A DNA stretch of 64,000 nt from CAVRCA01 sp965218045. Lineage in GTDB: Bacteria > Pseudomonadota > Alphaproteobacteria > Acetobacterales > Acetobacteraceae. Location: positions 124,001 to 188,000 of the forward strand of contig CBDCJX010000002.1 of NCBI GenBank assembly GCA_965218045.1, read 5' to 3'. A program made the translations under genes and the position numbers. The notes beneath the pieces were generated by a model, which saw only the letters and a program-made list of their open reading frames with translations, did not search any database and was not told the origin of the DNA. Of this stretch, positions 1 to 9,211 are shown one piece after another. How positions within the stretch are numbered: position 1 is the stretch's first letter; each line of letters starts with the position of its first letter.

Positions 1-951
1 TTGTTGCGTGGCGCCGGCGCGGTGCTGCTCGATGGTGAGGGGTGCGAGCCGGTCTATGGGCCGAACGGCAGCGGCGGGATGAACACCTGCTTCGCCGGTG
101 CGTCGCGCGCGGTGCGGGCACTGCTGGGCAATGACTGGTCGCTCGGCGATCCGCCCGAGACGCCGTTGCCGGAGCGGGTGACCCTCGCCTGGCCGCGCTC
201 CGACCAGGGGCTCGACCGCGCCCTCGGCTGCTTGGCGGGGCTCGCTTTGGGGGAGGGCGCCGGCGCCGGCCGACTACCCGGGCAATGTGGCCCCGCCGCC
301 GAAGCGGCGATCGCGCTCGCTCGCGCCCTGGTGGCGGGCGCGCCCGCGAGCCCGCCGCCATCCGAGGGATCGCCATCCGAGGGATCGCGACCTGCGCTCG
401 GGCCGCTGCTGGGCGCGACCTCGCTCGCCATCGGCACCGAGCCGCCCGATGCCGTAAGTCTGGTCATGCAGCACCTGGCGTCGCGCCAGGCCGATCCGCG
501 CGTGATCGCCGCCTGCGCGCCATACGCGGCAGCGATCGCCACCGGGGTGGCCGGCGGCACCCACCAGGCGATGCTGCTTGCCGCCGAAGCAGCAGCGGGC
601 ACGACGCCGGATAGTGGCCCGGTGCTGCGAGCGCTGCGTTCCGCCGAGGAGGGGCAGCCGGGCGACGCCGCGGACCCGCTCGGCGCGTTGCAACGCGGCT
701 TCTTCCACCTCGCGCGCCGCACCGCGTTTGGCGACATCCTCGGCGCGGATGGCGCCGCCGGGGCCTTGCTCGGCGCCGCCGGCGGACGCGCGGTCCTGCC
801 GCGTTTTCCCCTGCTCGACCTGCTCTCCTGCCGACCGCTCGCCGCGTCGGGTGCGGCGGTGCCGCGATCGCCGGAGTTCTGGGCCGACGATCTGCCCAAT
901 CTCGCCGAGGCGTTGCTGCGGGCCAGCACCGAGCGCCGGAGCCGCGCCTGA
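1..951 (+). CDS. ADP-ribosylglycohydrolase-like protein (5' end probably outside window)
   Basis: The reading frame is open from the first base, so the TTG there may be an internal leucine codon. From about residue 72 the protein reads GCLAGLALGEGAG, close to the opening helix of the ADP-ribosylglycohydrolase (DraG) fold, and it ends with a helix like that family's last one (FWADDLPNLAEALL). The acidic metal-binding DTD-type motif is not evident: the place where it is expected reads DILGADGAAGALLGA. The first 45 residues (GAGAVLL, then TCFAGASRAVRALL) look like the tail of a different domain, possibly an inositol-monophosphatase-type phosphatase; that is inference. The stop codon directly abuts the ATG of the exporter downstream, suggesting co-transcription. 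The catalytic function is doubtful. Confidence 0.5.
   Translation: MLRGAGAVLLDGEGCEPVYGPNGSGGMNTCFAGASRAVRALLGNDWSLGDPPETPLPERVTLAWPRSDQGLDRALGCLAGLALGEGAGAGRLPGQCGPAAEAAIALARALVAGAPASPPPSEGSPSEGSRPALGPLLGATSLAIGTEPPDAVSLVMQHLASRQADPRVIAACAPYAAAIATGVAGGTHQAMLLAAEAAAGTTPDSGPVLRALRSAEEGQPGDAADPLGALQRGFFHLARRTAFGDILGADGAAGALLGAAGGRAVLPRFPLLDLLSCRPLAASGAAVPRSPEFWADDLPNLAEALLRASTERRSRA
357..386. repeat. Two-copy 15-bp tandem duplication inside the first gene
   Basis: The 15-base unit GCCATCCGAGGGATC occurs twice in direct succession (357-371 and 372-386) and a third copy does not follow. It encodes PSEGS twice in a low-complexity linker of the ADP-ribosylglycohydrolase-like protein and keeps the frame. 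It looks like a recent slippage duplication. Confidence 0.85.
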
Positions 952-2142
952 ATGACGCCGCCGGCCTCTTATCCGCGGCTGATCCTGACCCTCGGCTCGA
1001 TGGCGATGATCGGGCCGCTGGCGATCGACACCTACCTGCCAAGCTTTCCCACCATGGCCCAGGCGCTGCACGCCTCGCCCGGCGCGATGCAGTGGAGCAT
1101 CGGCGTCTACTTCATCGGGCTCGCCTTCGGGCAGGCGGTCTACGGGCCGCTCTCCGATCGGATCGGGCGCAAGCTGCCGGTCTATGCCGGCCTGGTGCTG
1201 TTCATCGCCGGCGCGCTCGGCTGCGCGCGGGCGTTGGACGCGACCCACCTGATCGCCTGGCGCTTCGTGCAGGCGCTCGGCGGCTGTGCCCAGATGGTGG
1301 TCGCCCGCGCCATCGTGCGCGACTGCTTCGACGGTCGTGACGCGGCGCGGTTCTTTTCGATGATCATGCTGGTCAACGGCATCGCGCCGATCATCGGGCC
1401 GCTGCTCGGCGGCTTCCTGCTGATCCATTTCGGCTGGCAAAGCGTGTTCGTCTTCCTCGCCGGCTACGGGCTGGTCTCGCTGCTCGCGGTGTCGCTCGCC
1501 TTGCCGGAGACCTTGCCGATCGAGCGTCGCGCGCAACACGGCGTGGTCGAGGTGTGGCGCAATTTCGTTCAGCTGCTGACCGATCGCGAGTTTGTCGCGC
1601 GCTCGCTTACCGGCGGCTTGTACAGCGCCAGCATGTTCGCCTATCTCGCCGGCTCGCCTTTCGTGTTCATGGAGATCTATCACGTCCGGCCGGAGCATTT
1701 CGGCTTCTTCTTCGGCAGCAACGCCATCGGCCTGGTCACCGCCAGTCAGATTAACCGGCTGCTGCTGCGTCGGTTCGGCATGGAGGCGATCCTGCGCGTG
1801 GTGCTTTCGGTGACCGTGGTGGCGGCGATGCTCGTGGCGTTGCAGACCTTCACCGGCTGGGGCGGCTTTCCCGCGCTGCTGCTGCCGCTGTTCGTCTGCG
1901 TCGCGGCGATCGGCTTCGTCGGGCCGAACGCGACCGCGCTGGCGCTGGCGCCGCATGGCCGGATCGCCGGCAACGCCTCGGCGCTCTACGGCATCGCGCA
2001 ATTCGCCGCCGGCGGCCTGGTCGGCATGGCGGTGGGTTCGCTGAACGACGGCACCGCGCGGCCGATGGGCGCGTTCATCCTGCTCTGCGGCGGCGGCGCT
2101 TTCCTGGTCAACCGCCTCAGCGGCGCGCCGCGCGTGGCGTGA
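952..2142 (+). CDS. Bcr/CflA-family MFS multidrug exporter
   Basis: This 396-residue inner-membrane protein has about twelve hydrophobic segments. The N-terminal GPLAIDTYLPSFP and the loop motif GPLSDRIGRK (about residues 65-74) are typical of the Bcr/CflA drug:proton antiporters, and the ARAIVRDC stretch in TM4-TM5 also fits. The start is set by the ATG directly after the upstream TGA. It meets the serine hydrolase gene tail to tail with only six bases between them. The family exports bicyclomycin, chloramphenicol or sulfonamides; the substrate here cannot be read from sequence. Confidence 0.9.
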   Translation: MTPPASYPRLILTLGSMAMIGPLAIDTYLPSFPTMAQALHASPGAMQWSIGVYFIGLAFGQAVYGPLSDRIGRKLPVYAGLVLFIAGALGCARALDATHLIAWRFVQALGGCAQMVVARAIVRDCFDGRDAARFFSMIMLVNGIAPIIGPLLGGFLLIHFGWQSVFVFLAGYGLVSLLAVSLALPETLPIERRAQHGVVEVWRNFVQLLTDREFVARSLTGGLYSASMFAYLAGSPFVFMEIYHVRPEHFGFFFGSNAIGLVTASQINRLLLRRFGMEAILRVVLSVTVVAAMLVALQTFTGWGGFPALLLPLFVCVAAIGFVGPNATALALAPHGRIAGNASALYGIAQFAAGGLVGMAVGSLNDGTARPMGAFILLCGGGAFLVNRLSGAPRVA

Positions 2143-2148
2143 ACCCCG

Positions 2149-3318
2149 TTAGCCCAGCGCCGCATAAACCTCGGTCTCGAACGCATCGAGCAGATTGAGC
2201 ACGGTGGGGTCGGCGAAGGGCAGGGTCTGGGTGAGCAGCACCCCGGCGATCCGCTGCTTCGGATCGATCCAGTAGTAGCCGTTGCGCAGCCCGGCCCAGG
2301 CCAAGCTGCCGGCACTGCGTCGGCCCGGCACGTCCTCCGTGTTGATCAGGAAGCTCAACCCCCACTTCTTCCGCATGCCCGGAAACAGCTCGACATGCTG
2401 CGAATTGGCGAGATCAGTGCTGCGCATCGGCAGCACGTCGAGTTCGCCCATCTGGTTCCGCCCCATCGTCGCGACGGTTTGCGGCTGTAGCACCTGGACG
2501 CCGTCGAGACTGCCGCCGTTCATCACCATACGCGCGAACCGCAGATAATCGGGGCCGGTCGAGTGCAGCCCGCCGCCGCCGCCGAAGAACTCGCGCTTCA
2601 CCGGCGTGGCAAACGGAGCAGGGGTCAGGCTGCCGTCGGTTCCGCGCTGGTGCATGCCGGCACCGCGCGCGCACTGCTCCGGCGTCAGCAGGAACCCGGT
2701 GTCGCGCATGCCGAGCGGATCGAACAGATTGGCTCGCATATACGTCTCGAGGTCCTGGTCGCTGATGATCTCCACCAGCCGGCCGATCCAGTCGATGCCG
2801 ATGCCGTATTCCCAGCGTTCGCCGGGCTCGAAGGCGAGCGGGGCGTCGAGCGCCGCGAGCTTGCCGCTGCGCCCGCTGGGCAGACCGGTGGCCCGCGCGT
2901 AGCGGTGCAGGTCGGCACTCCAGTGCTCGTAGGAAAAGCCCGAGGTGTGCGTCATCAGATGGCGCAAGGTGATCGGGCGTGTCGCCGGCCGCAGCCTCGG
3001 CGCGCCGGAGGCATCGAACCCGTCAAGCACCTGCGGCTCGGCGAGCTGCTTGGCGAAGCGGCCGAGCGGTTCATCCAGCGTCAGCTTGCCCTGCTCGACC
3101 AGCTGCATCGCGGCGGCGCCGGTGATCGCCTTGGTCATCGAGGCGATGTGGAACACGGTGTCCAAGGTCATCGGCGCGTCGGAGCCGAGCATCCGCTTGC
3201 CCGCCGCGCCCTGGTAGGCAACGCCGTCCGCGTTCGCCGCCAGCGCAACCACTCCGGCGATCCGCGCCGAAGCGGTGGCGTCGCGCAGCAAGGCGTCGAT
3301 CCTGTCCGCGTTGCTCAC
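2149..3318 (-). CDS. Serine hydrolase of the class C beta-lactamase / family VIII esterase group
   Basis: The protein has 389 residues. The nucleophile motif SMTK is at 60-63 in the context FHIASMTKAITG, and a WEYGIGIDWIGRLVE segment sits where the family's YxN-type tyrosine motif lies. HTSG and GGGGLHSTGPDY further on also fit EstB-like carboxylesterases. No signal peptide is seen, which favours a cytoplasmic esterase over a true beta-lactamase. The start is a GTG with AGGAG eight bases upstream; that ribosome binding site overlaps the stop of the aminotransferase gene, so translation is probably coupled. An upstream extension of the open frame lies inside the aminotransferase gene and was discarded. 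Confidence 0.85.
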   Translation of the reverse strand: MSNADRIDALLRDATASARIAGVVALAANADGVAYQGAAGKRMLGSDAPMTLDTVFHIASMTKAITGAAAMQLVEQGKLTLDEPLGRFAKQLAEPQVLDGFDASGAPRLRPATRPITLRHLMTHTSGFSYEHWSADLHRYARATGLPSGRSGKLAALDAPLAFEPGERWEYGIGIDWIGRLVEIISDQDLETYMRANLFDPLGMRDTGFLLTPEQCARGAGMHQRGTDGSLTPAPFATPVKREFFGGGGGLHSTGPDYLRFARMVMNGGSLDGVQVLQPQTVATMGRNQMGELDVLPMRSTDLANSQHVELFPGMRKKWGLSFLINTEDVPGRRSAGSLAWAGLRNGYYWIDPKQRIAGVLLTQTLPFADPTVLNLLDAFETEVYAALG

Positions 3319-3328
3319 TTGGGTGCTC

Positions 3329-4573
3329 CTACGGTTGCCGCTCGGCCTGTTCGCGATTGGCGCTGCGTTCGGGGATGCCGGTCTGCTCGAAGCAGACGCG
3401 CGCCAAGGCGGCGACACCTTCGGTGATCTCCTGCTTGCTGGCCAGGCCAAAGCAGAGTCGCAGATGCGAGCGCGACGCCTCGGCATCGCACGCCCATTCC
3501 GGCCCAGGATTGAACGCGACGCCGGCGGCGGCCGCGGGCTTGACCAGCGTACGCACGTCCACCGCGTCCGGCAGCTTGATCCACAGGAAAATGCCGCCCT
3601 TCGGAATCCACAGCTCGGCGGCGGTGCCGAACTCGCGCTCCACCGCCTCGACCATGGTGTCGAGCTTGCCGCGCAAGGTGTCCGACAACGCCTCGACATG
3701 GGCCTCGAAATGGGTCGAGAAATACTCGGCGATCACCATCTGCTCGATCGCGGCGGTGCCGCCGTCGTTCTTGCAAGCGATCATCCGCGACAGTACCGGC
3801 CAGGCGGCCACCGCGTAGCCGACACGCAACGCCGGGGCCAGCGATTTCGAGAACGAACCGATGTGGATCACCGCCTTCGGATCGAGACTGTAGAGCGAGG
3901 GCGGCACGTCGTCGCGGCTCCACAGCAGGTCAGCGTAGCACTCGTCCTCGAACACCGGGATAGCGTGCTTGCGCGCGAGCTCCAGCAGCGCGTGTCGTCG
4001 GCCGAGCGGCAGGATCGAGCCGGTCGGGTTCTGGATCGTCGGGATGGTGTAGATCAGCTTCGGCGTGGCGCCGGCCTTTGCCAGCTCCGCGAGCTGCGTT
4101 GCCAGCGCGTCGATGTCGATCCCGTCGCCGTCGAGCCTGGCGCCGACCACTTTCGCGCCCAGGCTGCGAAAACGGCTGATCGCACCGGCGTAGCAATATT
4201 CCTCGGCGATCACCGTATCGCCTGGGGCGACGAAAAGCCGGCTCACGAGGTCGATGCCCTGGCCCGAGCCCGACGTGATCAGCACGTCATCCGCGGTGCA
4301 GTCGATGCCGCGATGTCGCGCCAGCTTGTCGGCGAGGAAGCGGCGCAGTCCGGGATAGCCCTGCGGCCCTTGCGCCAGATTGTACATGGCGAGGCTGGTG
4401 CCCTCGCGACGCAGCACTGTAGCGGCGGCATCGGCGAGCGCGTCGACCGGAATGCGCTCGGGATCGTTGTGGCCGCCGACGAAATTGTAGCGTGGGAAGC
4501 CGGTGAAGCGCGGCGTCGGCTCCGGCAGCCCGACGACGAACTGCCGCGTGACGTCGAACGTGGTCTCACTCAT
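3329..4573 (-). CDS. PLP-dependent class I/II aminotransferase (2-aminoadipate aminotransferase/LysN-like)
   Basis: The 414-residue fold-type I enzyme has NPTG at 182-185 and the cofactor-binding lysine at 243 in GSFSKSLAPALRVGY. FEDECYADL carries the aspartate that pairs with the pyridine nitrogen. The short N-terminus and the YNLAQGPQGYPGLRRFL segment match the MocR/LysN-type aminotransferases acting on alpha-aminoadipate, leucine or aromatic amino acids. The start is ATG preceded by CTAGGAG. It is the middle gene of a three-gene minus-strand unit (metallo-hydrolase, aminotransferase, serine hydrolase) with gaps of about ten bases. The substrate is unknown. Confidence 0.88.
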   Translation of the reverse strand: MSETTFDVTRQFVVGLPEPTPRFTGFPRYNFVGGHNDPERIPVDALADAAATVLRREGTSLAMYNLAQGPQGYPGLRRFLADKLARHRGIDCTADDVLITSGSGQGIDLVSRLFVAPGDTVIAEEYCYAGAISRFRSLGAKVVGARLDGDGIDIDALATQLAELAKAGATPKLIYTIPTIQNPTGSILPLGRRHALLELARKHAIPVFEDECYADLLWSRDDVPPSLYSLDPKAVIHIGSFSKSLAPALRVGYAVAAWPVLSRMIACKNDGGTAAIEQMVIAEYFSTHFEAHVEALSDTLRGKLDTMVEAVEREFGTAAELWIPKGGIFLWIKLPDAVDVRTLVKPAAAAGVAFNPGPEWACDAEASRSHLRLCFGLASKQEITEGVAALARVCFEQTGIPERSANREQAERQP

Positions 4574-4583
4574 CGTCGCTCTC

Positions 4584-5462
4584 CTAGAAGACTTGCACCC
4601 AGGGCTCCGGCACCAGCCGGTAGCCGTCACCCTCGCGGGCCAGCCGGGCGAGGCCGGGGAAATGCACGTGCATCCCGGCGAATAGCAGCTTCTCGCTCGC
4701 CACCATGTCGAAGGTGCGTCGCCGTGTCGCCTCGGCCTGCCGGGGGTCGATGTCGAACGTCATCGTCACCTGCGGGCGCGGCACCTGGATTTCCGGAACA
4801 TGCACGATATCGCCCCAGATCAGCAGCGACTCGCCGCCGGAAGCGATGAGATAGCCGGTGTGGCCCGGCGTGTGCCCGGGCAGCGGCATTGCGGTGACGC
4901 CGGGCAACACCTCGCCGCCGGCAATCAGCCGCGTGCGGTCGCGATAGGGCGCGAGTTGCTGGCGGCCGGCCATGAAGTTGCGCGCCCGCGATGTCTCGTC
5001 GGCGCGGCTCATCGCCGCGTCGTCGTGCCAGTACGCCATCTCGGCTTCGTGCAGCACGAGCTCGGTGTTCGGAAAAAGTCGCTCGCCGTTGCTGCCCGCG
5101 AGGCCGTTGGAGTGGTCGGGATGCACATGCGTCAGCAGCACCGTGTCGACCTCGCCGGCCGCCACCCCCGCCGCTTGCAGGTTCTGCGGCAGCTTGCCGA
5201 CCGCGTCGCCCATCGACGTGCCGCAGCCGGTGTCGACCAACGCCGTCTGGCCGCCGCTGTGGATCAGGAACGTGTTGATCGAGGTGAAGCGCGGCAGCTT
5301 GCGGTGCGCGGCGGTGAGCATCCGCTCGGCGTCCGGGGTGTCGATGTTCTGCAGCACGCTGAGCGCGCCTTGCAGCACGCCATCAGATACGGATGTCACC
5401 ACGATATCGCCGATGCGCCGGTGGTAGACACCCGGAATTTGTTGCGCCGGTGCCGCTGCCAT
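4584..5462 (-). CDS. MBL-fold metallo-hydrolase
   Basis: The 292-residue protein carries the metallo-beta-lactamase signature THVHPDH at 111-117, further ligands in GHTPGHTGYL and WGDIVH, and a terminal MHVHFPG histidine. It resembles the YtnP/quorum-quenching-like cytoplasmic MBL hydrolases, with no signal peptide. The start is ATG with an AGGGGG-type ribosome binding site seven bases upstream; the longer open frame crosses into the divergent CoA-transferase gene and was rejected. It is the first gene of the minus-strand trio. The 135 bp up to the divergent CoA-transferase must hold both promoters, but I see no clear boxes there. Confidence 0.87.
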   Translation of the reverse strand: MAAAPAQQIPGVYHRRIGDIVVTSVSDGVLQGALSVLQNIDTPDAERMLTAAHRKLPRFTSINTFLIHSGGQTALVDTGCGTSMGDAVGKLPQNLQAAGVAAGEVDTVLLTHVHPDHSNGLAGSNGERLFPNTELVLHEAEMAYWHDDAAMSRADETSRARNFMAGRQQLAPYRDRTRLIAGGEVLPGVTAMPLPGHTPGHTGYLIASGGESLLIWGDIVHVPEIQVPRPQVTMTFDIDPRQAEATRRRTFDMVASEKLLFAGMHVHFPGLARLAREGDGYRLVPEPWVQVF

Positions 5463-5597
5463 CGCTCGTTCCCCCTGCTTCTCCAGCCAGTGAAGCAGAG
5501 AGCAGGGCGCGGGAAAAGCGGCGGTCCGCTCCGGGGCCGTCGGGTTTCCCTGGTCGGCCGCGCGACCTATAAACGCCGAGGGACCAGGGAGAGGCCG

Positions 5598-6809
5598 ATG
5601 GACACCAAGCGAGGGCCGCTCGAGGGATTGCGTGTGTTCGATTTGACGCGGGTGCTGGCGGGGCCGACCTGCGTGCAGATGCTGGGCGATCTCGGCGCCG
5701 ACGTGATCAAGATCGAGCGCCCCGGCGCCGGGGATGACACGCGCGGCTTCGCCCCGCCGTTCATGCCCGGCACCAAGGAGAGCGCCTATTTCGTCGGCGT
5801 GAACCGCAACAAGCGCTCGGTCACGCTCGACATCAGCAAGCCCGAGGGCCAGGCACTGGCGCTGCGCCTGATCGAGCAATGCGACATCCTGGTGGAGAAT
5901 TTCAAGGTCGGCGCGTTGGCCAAATACGGCCTCGGCTATCAGCAACTGCACGAGAAACTCCCCGGGCTGATCTACTGCTCGATCACCGGTTTCGGCCAGA
6001 CCGGCCCGTACGCGCCGCGTCCCGGCTATGACAGCCTGATCCAGGGCATGGGCGGGGTAATGAGCCTCACCGGCGAGCCGGACGGGCTGCCGCAGAAAGT
6101 CGGCGTGCCGGTGGCGGATCTGTTCGCCGGCTTGTACGGCTGCATCGGCATCCTTGCCGCTTTGCGGCACCGCGAGAGCACCGGGCAGGGTCAGCAAGTC
6201 GACATAGGCATGCTGGACACCCATGTCGCCTGGCTCGCCAATCAGGGCATGAACTATCTCGCCACCGGCGAGAACCCGGCCCGGCTCGGCAACCAGCATC
6301 CCAACATCGTGCCGTATCAGGTTTTCCCGACGGCGGATGGCTACATGGTGCTGTCGATCGGCAACGACGCCACTTTTCAGCGTTTCTGCAACGAGTTCGG
6401 CCTCGAGCAACTGCTCGCCGACGAGCGCTTCGCCAGCAATGCGGCGCGCGTGCAGAACCGTCAGCTCGTCACGGACACGTTGACGCCGGTGATGCGGCAG
6501 CACCCGACAACATGGTGGATCGACCGGCTGGAGACGCTGAAGGTCGGCTGCGGCCCGATCAACACGTTGGAGCAGGTGTTCGCCGATCCGCACGTGCAGG
6601 CGCGCGGCGTGATCGTCGAGATGGCGCACGCCGCGCTTGCGGGTGGCACGGTCAAGACCATCGCCAACCCGGTGCGCCTGTCCGAGACGCCGCCCGACTA
6701 CCGCCTGCCGCCGCCGGCGCTCGGCGAGCACACCGACGCGGTGTTGCGCGAGCGGCTCGATCTCGATGACGCGGCGCTGGCCGAGCTGCGGAGCAAGGGC
6801 ATCATCTAG
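5598..6809 (+). CDS. CaiB/BaiF family (class III) CoA-transferase
   Basis: The 403-residue protein opens with LEGLRVFDLTRVLAGPTCVQML followed by DLGADVIKIERPG, the standard start of class III CoA-transferases. NRNKRSVTLDI, LVENFKVG and YCSITGFGQTGPY follow in family order. Such enzymes move CoA between carboxylates, such as formyl-CoA/oxalate or succinyl-CoA/carnitine. The start is the ATG after GGGAGAGG. It is followed after eleven bases by an AHL-lactonase-like gene, so the two are probably one transcript. The acyl substrate cannot be assigned. Confidence 0.9.
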   Translation: MDTKRGPLEGLRVFDLTRVLAGPTCVQMLGDLGADVIKIERPGAGDDTRGFAPPFMPGTKESAYFVGVNRNKRSVTLDISKPEGQALALRLIEQCDILVENFKVGALAKYGLGYQQLHEKLPGLIYCSITGFGQTGPYAPRPGYDSLIQGMGGVMSLTGEPDGLPQKVGVPVADLFAGLYGCIGILAALRHRESTGQGQQVDIGMLDTHVAWLANQGMNYLATGENPARLGNQHPNIVPYQVFPTADGYMVLSIGNDATFQRFCNEFGLEQLLADERFASNAARVQNRQLVTDTLTPVMRQHPTTWWIDRLETLKVGCGPINTLEQVFADPHVQARGVIVEMAHAALAGGTVKTIANPVRLSETPPDYRLPPPALGEHTDAVLRERLDLDDAALAELRSKGII

Positions 6810-6820
6810 GGGGCACCAAC

Positions 6821-7624
6821 GTGCAGGACACACCGCCGCGCTACGAGCTCTACGCCATCCGCTACGCGACGCGCGAGGCCCGTCGTGCCGACCATTTCAT
6901 CGGCGGCGATCCGCATGACGGGCCGATGCCGATGGACTACTTCGTCTGGGTCGCGGTCGGCTCGGAGCGGTGCTTTGTCATCGACATCGGCTTCACCGCC
7001 GAGGTGGCGGCCAGGCGGGCGCGCCGGTTCCTGCGCTGCCCGATCGAGTCGCTGGGCTTGGTTGGCGTCGATCCGCGCAACGTGAAGGACGTGATCCTGA
7101 CCCACATGCACTACGACCACGTGGGCAATTTCGACAAGTTCCCGGTCGCCGAGTTCCATCTGCAGGAACCGGAGATCCACTACGCCACCGGTCGTTACAT
7201 GCGTTACGACAAGCTCGCGCATTCGTTCGAGGTCGACGATGTCGTCGGCATCGTGCGGCTCAATTTCGGCAAGCGGGTGCGCTTCTACACCGGCGACGCC
7301 GAGCTCGCGCCCGGGATCACCCTGCACGCCGCGTACGGCCACTCCGCCGGGCTGCAATTCGTGCGCGTGCACACCGCGCGGGGCTGGGTCGTCGTCGCTT
7401 CCGACGTGACGCACTTCTACGAGAACATGGAATCCGGCCGACCGTTCACCACGGCGTTCCACATCGGCGGCATGCTGGAGGGTTTCGACAAGCTATACGC
7501 CGCCGCGCCGACACCGCAGCACATCGTCCCCGGCCACGACCCCGAGGTGATGCGCCGCTACAAGCCACCGCGCCCCGACCTCGAAGGCGTGGTCGTGCGG
7601 CTCGACGAGATGCCGGCACGCTGA
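6821..7624 (+). CDS. N-acyl homoserine lactonase-family MBL hydrolase
   Basis: The 267-residue protein has the zinc site HMHYDH at 95-100, then VVASDVTHF and a late PGHDPEV, in the arrangement of the AttM/AiiA lactonase branch of the metallo-beta-lactamase fold. Known members open the lactone ring of acyl homoserine lactones or similar esters. The start is GTG eleven bases after the CoA-transferase stop. The neighbourhood with a CoA-transferase suggests catabolism of a lactone or acyl ester rather than signalling, but that is inference. Confidence 0.82.
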   Translation: MQDTPPRYELYAIRYATREARRADHFIGGDPHDGPMPMDYFVWVAVGSERCFVIDIGFTAEVAARRARRFLRCPIESLGLVGVDPRNVKDVILTHMHYDHVGNFDKFPVAEFHLQEPEIHYATGRYMRYDKLAHSFEVDDVVGIVRLNFGKRVRFYTGDAELAPGITLHAAYGHSAGLQFVRVHTARGWVVVASDVTHFYENMESGRPFTTAFHIGGMLEGFDKLYAAAPTPQHIVPGHDPEVMRRYKPPRPDLEGVVVRLDEMPAR

Positions 7625-7722
7625 CCTGACCTGATCCGATCCGGGCCTCAATTACCTCCGAGGGCATCGCCGGCCTGCATCGGACCGTCTAGCGACGGTT
7701 CCCCGCAGGGAGCGAGCCGTCA

Positions 7723-8699
7723 ATGTCCAGACAGTCCGAGCTGAGTTCAGCCATCGCCGCCGCCCCGGCAGCCCAGGAATTGAGCGATCGCCGTCGCTGG
7801 TGGGTGCTGCCGGTCGTGGTCGCGGCGCAGTTCATATTCGTGGTTGACGCGTTCATCGTGAACGTGGCGATCCCGTCGATCCGCGCCGAACTGCACGCCA
7901 GCGCCTGGGAGATCGAGGCGGTGGTAGCGGCCTATCATACCGCCGAGCGGCGCTGGTCATTACCGACGGGCGGCTCGGTGATATCTGGGGCCGCAAGCCA
8001 GGGTGCCACGGCCGCGCTGATGGTGCCGCAGGTGCTTGCCACCATCCACACGCTGTTTCCCGCCGCCGGCCGCGCCAAGGCGTTCGCGGTGTTCGGCGTC
8101 GCGTTGGGATTGGGCGGTGCCGCCGGCTTCGGGCTTGGCGGCTGGCTGGTTACGCTCCACGTGGCGGGGCTCGGCTGGACCAGCGTGTTCTTCGTCAATG
8201 TGCCGGCCGGGATCATCATCGTCACGGCCGCGTCGCGCTTGATGCCTCGGATGCCGGGCCGGGCGGGAACGCGGCTGGATATCGCCGGCGCGGCGGTGCT
8301 GTTCCTCGCCCTGGTCGGCATCGCCGGGCGGTTCACCGCCGTAACGACCTGGGCTGGCCTGCGTGGCTGTACGGCGCCATCGCGGCGGGGTTGGCATTGT
8401 TGGTCGTGTTCCCGCGTCTCGAACGCGCGGTGGAGCGTCGCGGCGGCCTGCCGCTGGTCGATCTGGCGCTGCTGCGGAACCGCAGTTTCGTGCGCGGCCT
8501 GGGCGCGGCGTTCAGCTTCCAGTTCGGCAACACCTCGTTCTACCTGCTGCTCACCTTGTTCATGCAGGGCCAGCTGGGGTTTTCACCGCTGCAGGGCGGC
8601 CTCGCCCTGCTAGCCGTAACCGTGATCGCCACCGCCCTGCTGCTGCTCTGGCGAGAGCGTGTCAGCCTTGCTTGCGCAGGAAGCGGCCGAACGCCCTGA
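7723..8699 (+). pseudogene. Degenerate DHA2-type MFS transporter (frameshifts, internal deletion, shortened 3' end)
   Basis: The N-terminus reads as an EmrB/QacA-like transporter: FIFVVDAFIVNVAIPSIRAEL at about residues 38-58. After AAYHTA near 7945 the family sequence continues in another frame as AALVITDGRLGDIWGRK, then a segment of roughly 35-40 residues is missing and the original frame resumes with QGATAALMVPQVL. Near 8340-8390 a further frameshift moves the sequence to a frame reading ALLVVFPRLERAV and FLVRG-like membrane segments to about 8650. The tail runs into the 3' end of the convergent MntR-like gene, so late transmembrane helices are lost. A functional product is very unlikely. 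Confidence 0.85.
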
Positions 8700-9153
8700 G
8701 GGTCGTGTCGGAGACGTGATGCTCGATCCCCTCGGCATCCTGCTCGGCGGCTTCGCTGGGCACGCCGACGGCGATCAGCAGGTCGACCACGAGCCGGTGC
8801 CGTGCCCGCACGCGTTCGGCAAGCTGCTCGCCGGCCTCGGTCAGGAACACGCCGCGATACGGTTTGGCGACCGCGAGGCCTTCGCGTTTCAGCCGACTGA
8901 TCGACTTGATCGCGGTCGGGTGCGACACGCCGATCCGGCGCGCGATGTCGGTCGGCCGCGCTTCGCCGCCCTCGCCGAGCAGGTCCGAAATCAGCTCGAC
9001 ATAGTCCTCCAGCAACGCCGTCGACTGCGCGCTGCGGGCCTTGCCGAATCGGCGCGCCTGTGTCGGCTCGGTCGGCAACGGCGGATGCGCCCGTCGCGCG
9101 CTCGCGGATGGGACCGACACGGCAACTCCCTGCTTGCTCCCTCGCGTGACCAT
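8662..9153 (-). CDS. mntR: MntR/DtxR-family metal-dependent transcriptional regulator
   Basis: The 163-residue cytoplasmic regulator has a winged-helix domain (LLEDYVELISDLL through KREGLAVAKPYRGVFLTEAG) and a metal-binding dimerisation part with HRLVVDLLIAVGV and DAEGIEHHVSDTTLRAFGRF, the latter typical of MntR of alphaproteobacteria. Members bind Mn(II) and repress manganese uptake genes. No mntH or sitABCD lies nearby; its only convergent neighbour is a decayed exporter. I used the ATG at 9153; a TTG at 9177 gives eight more residues. The roughly 35-residue N-terminal tail before the helix-turn-helix is unusually long. Confidence 0.85.
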   Translation of the reverse strand: MVTRGSKQGVAVSVPSASARRAHPPLPTEPTQARRFGKARSAQSTALLEDYVELISDLLGEGGEARPTDIARRIGVSHPTAIKSISRLKREGLAVAKPYRGVFLTEAGEQLAERVRARHRLVVDLLIAVGVPSEAAEQDAEGIEHHVSDTTLRAFGRFLRKQG

Positions 9154-9211
9154 GACGTGACCCGCCGGCGGTATCAAGTGCGCGTCGCGCGGCTCACCAC
9201 GCAGCGAAAGG

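Noticed and set aside
5463..6833. N-terminal extension of the metallo-hydrolase frame into the CoA-transferase gene
   Set aside because: It overlaps a real divergent gene, and a good ATG with ribosome binding site exists at 5462.
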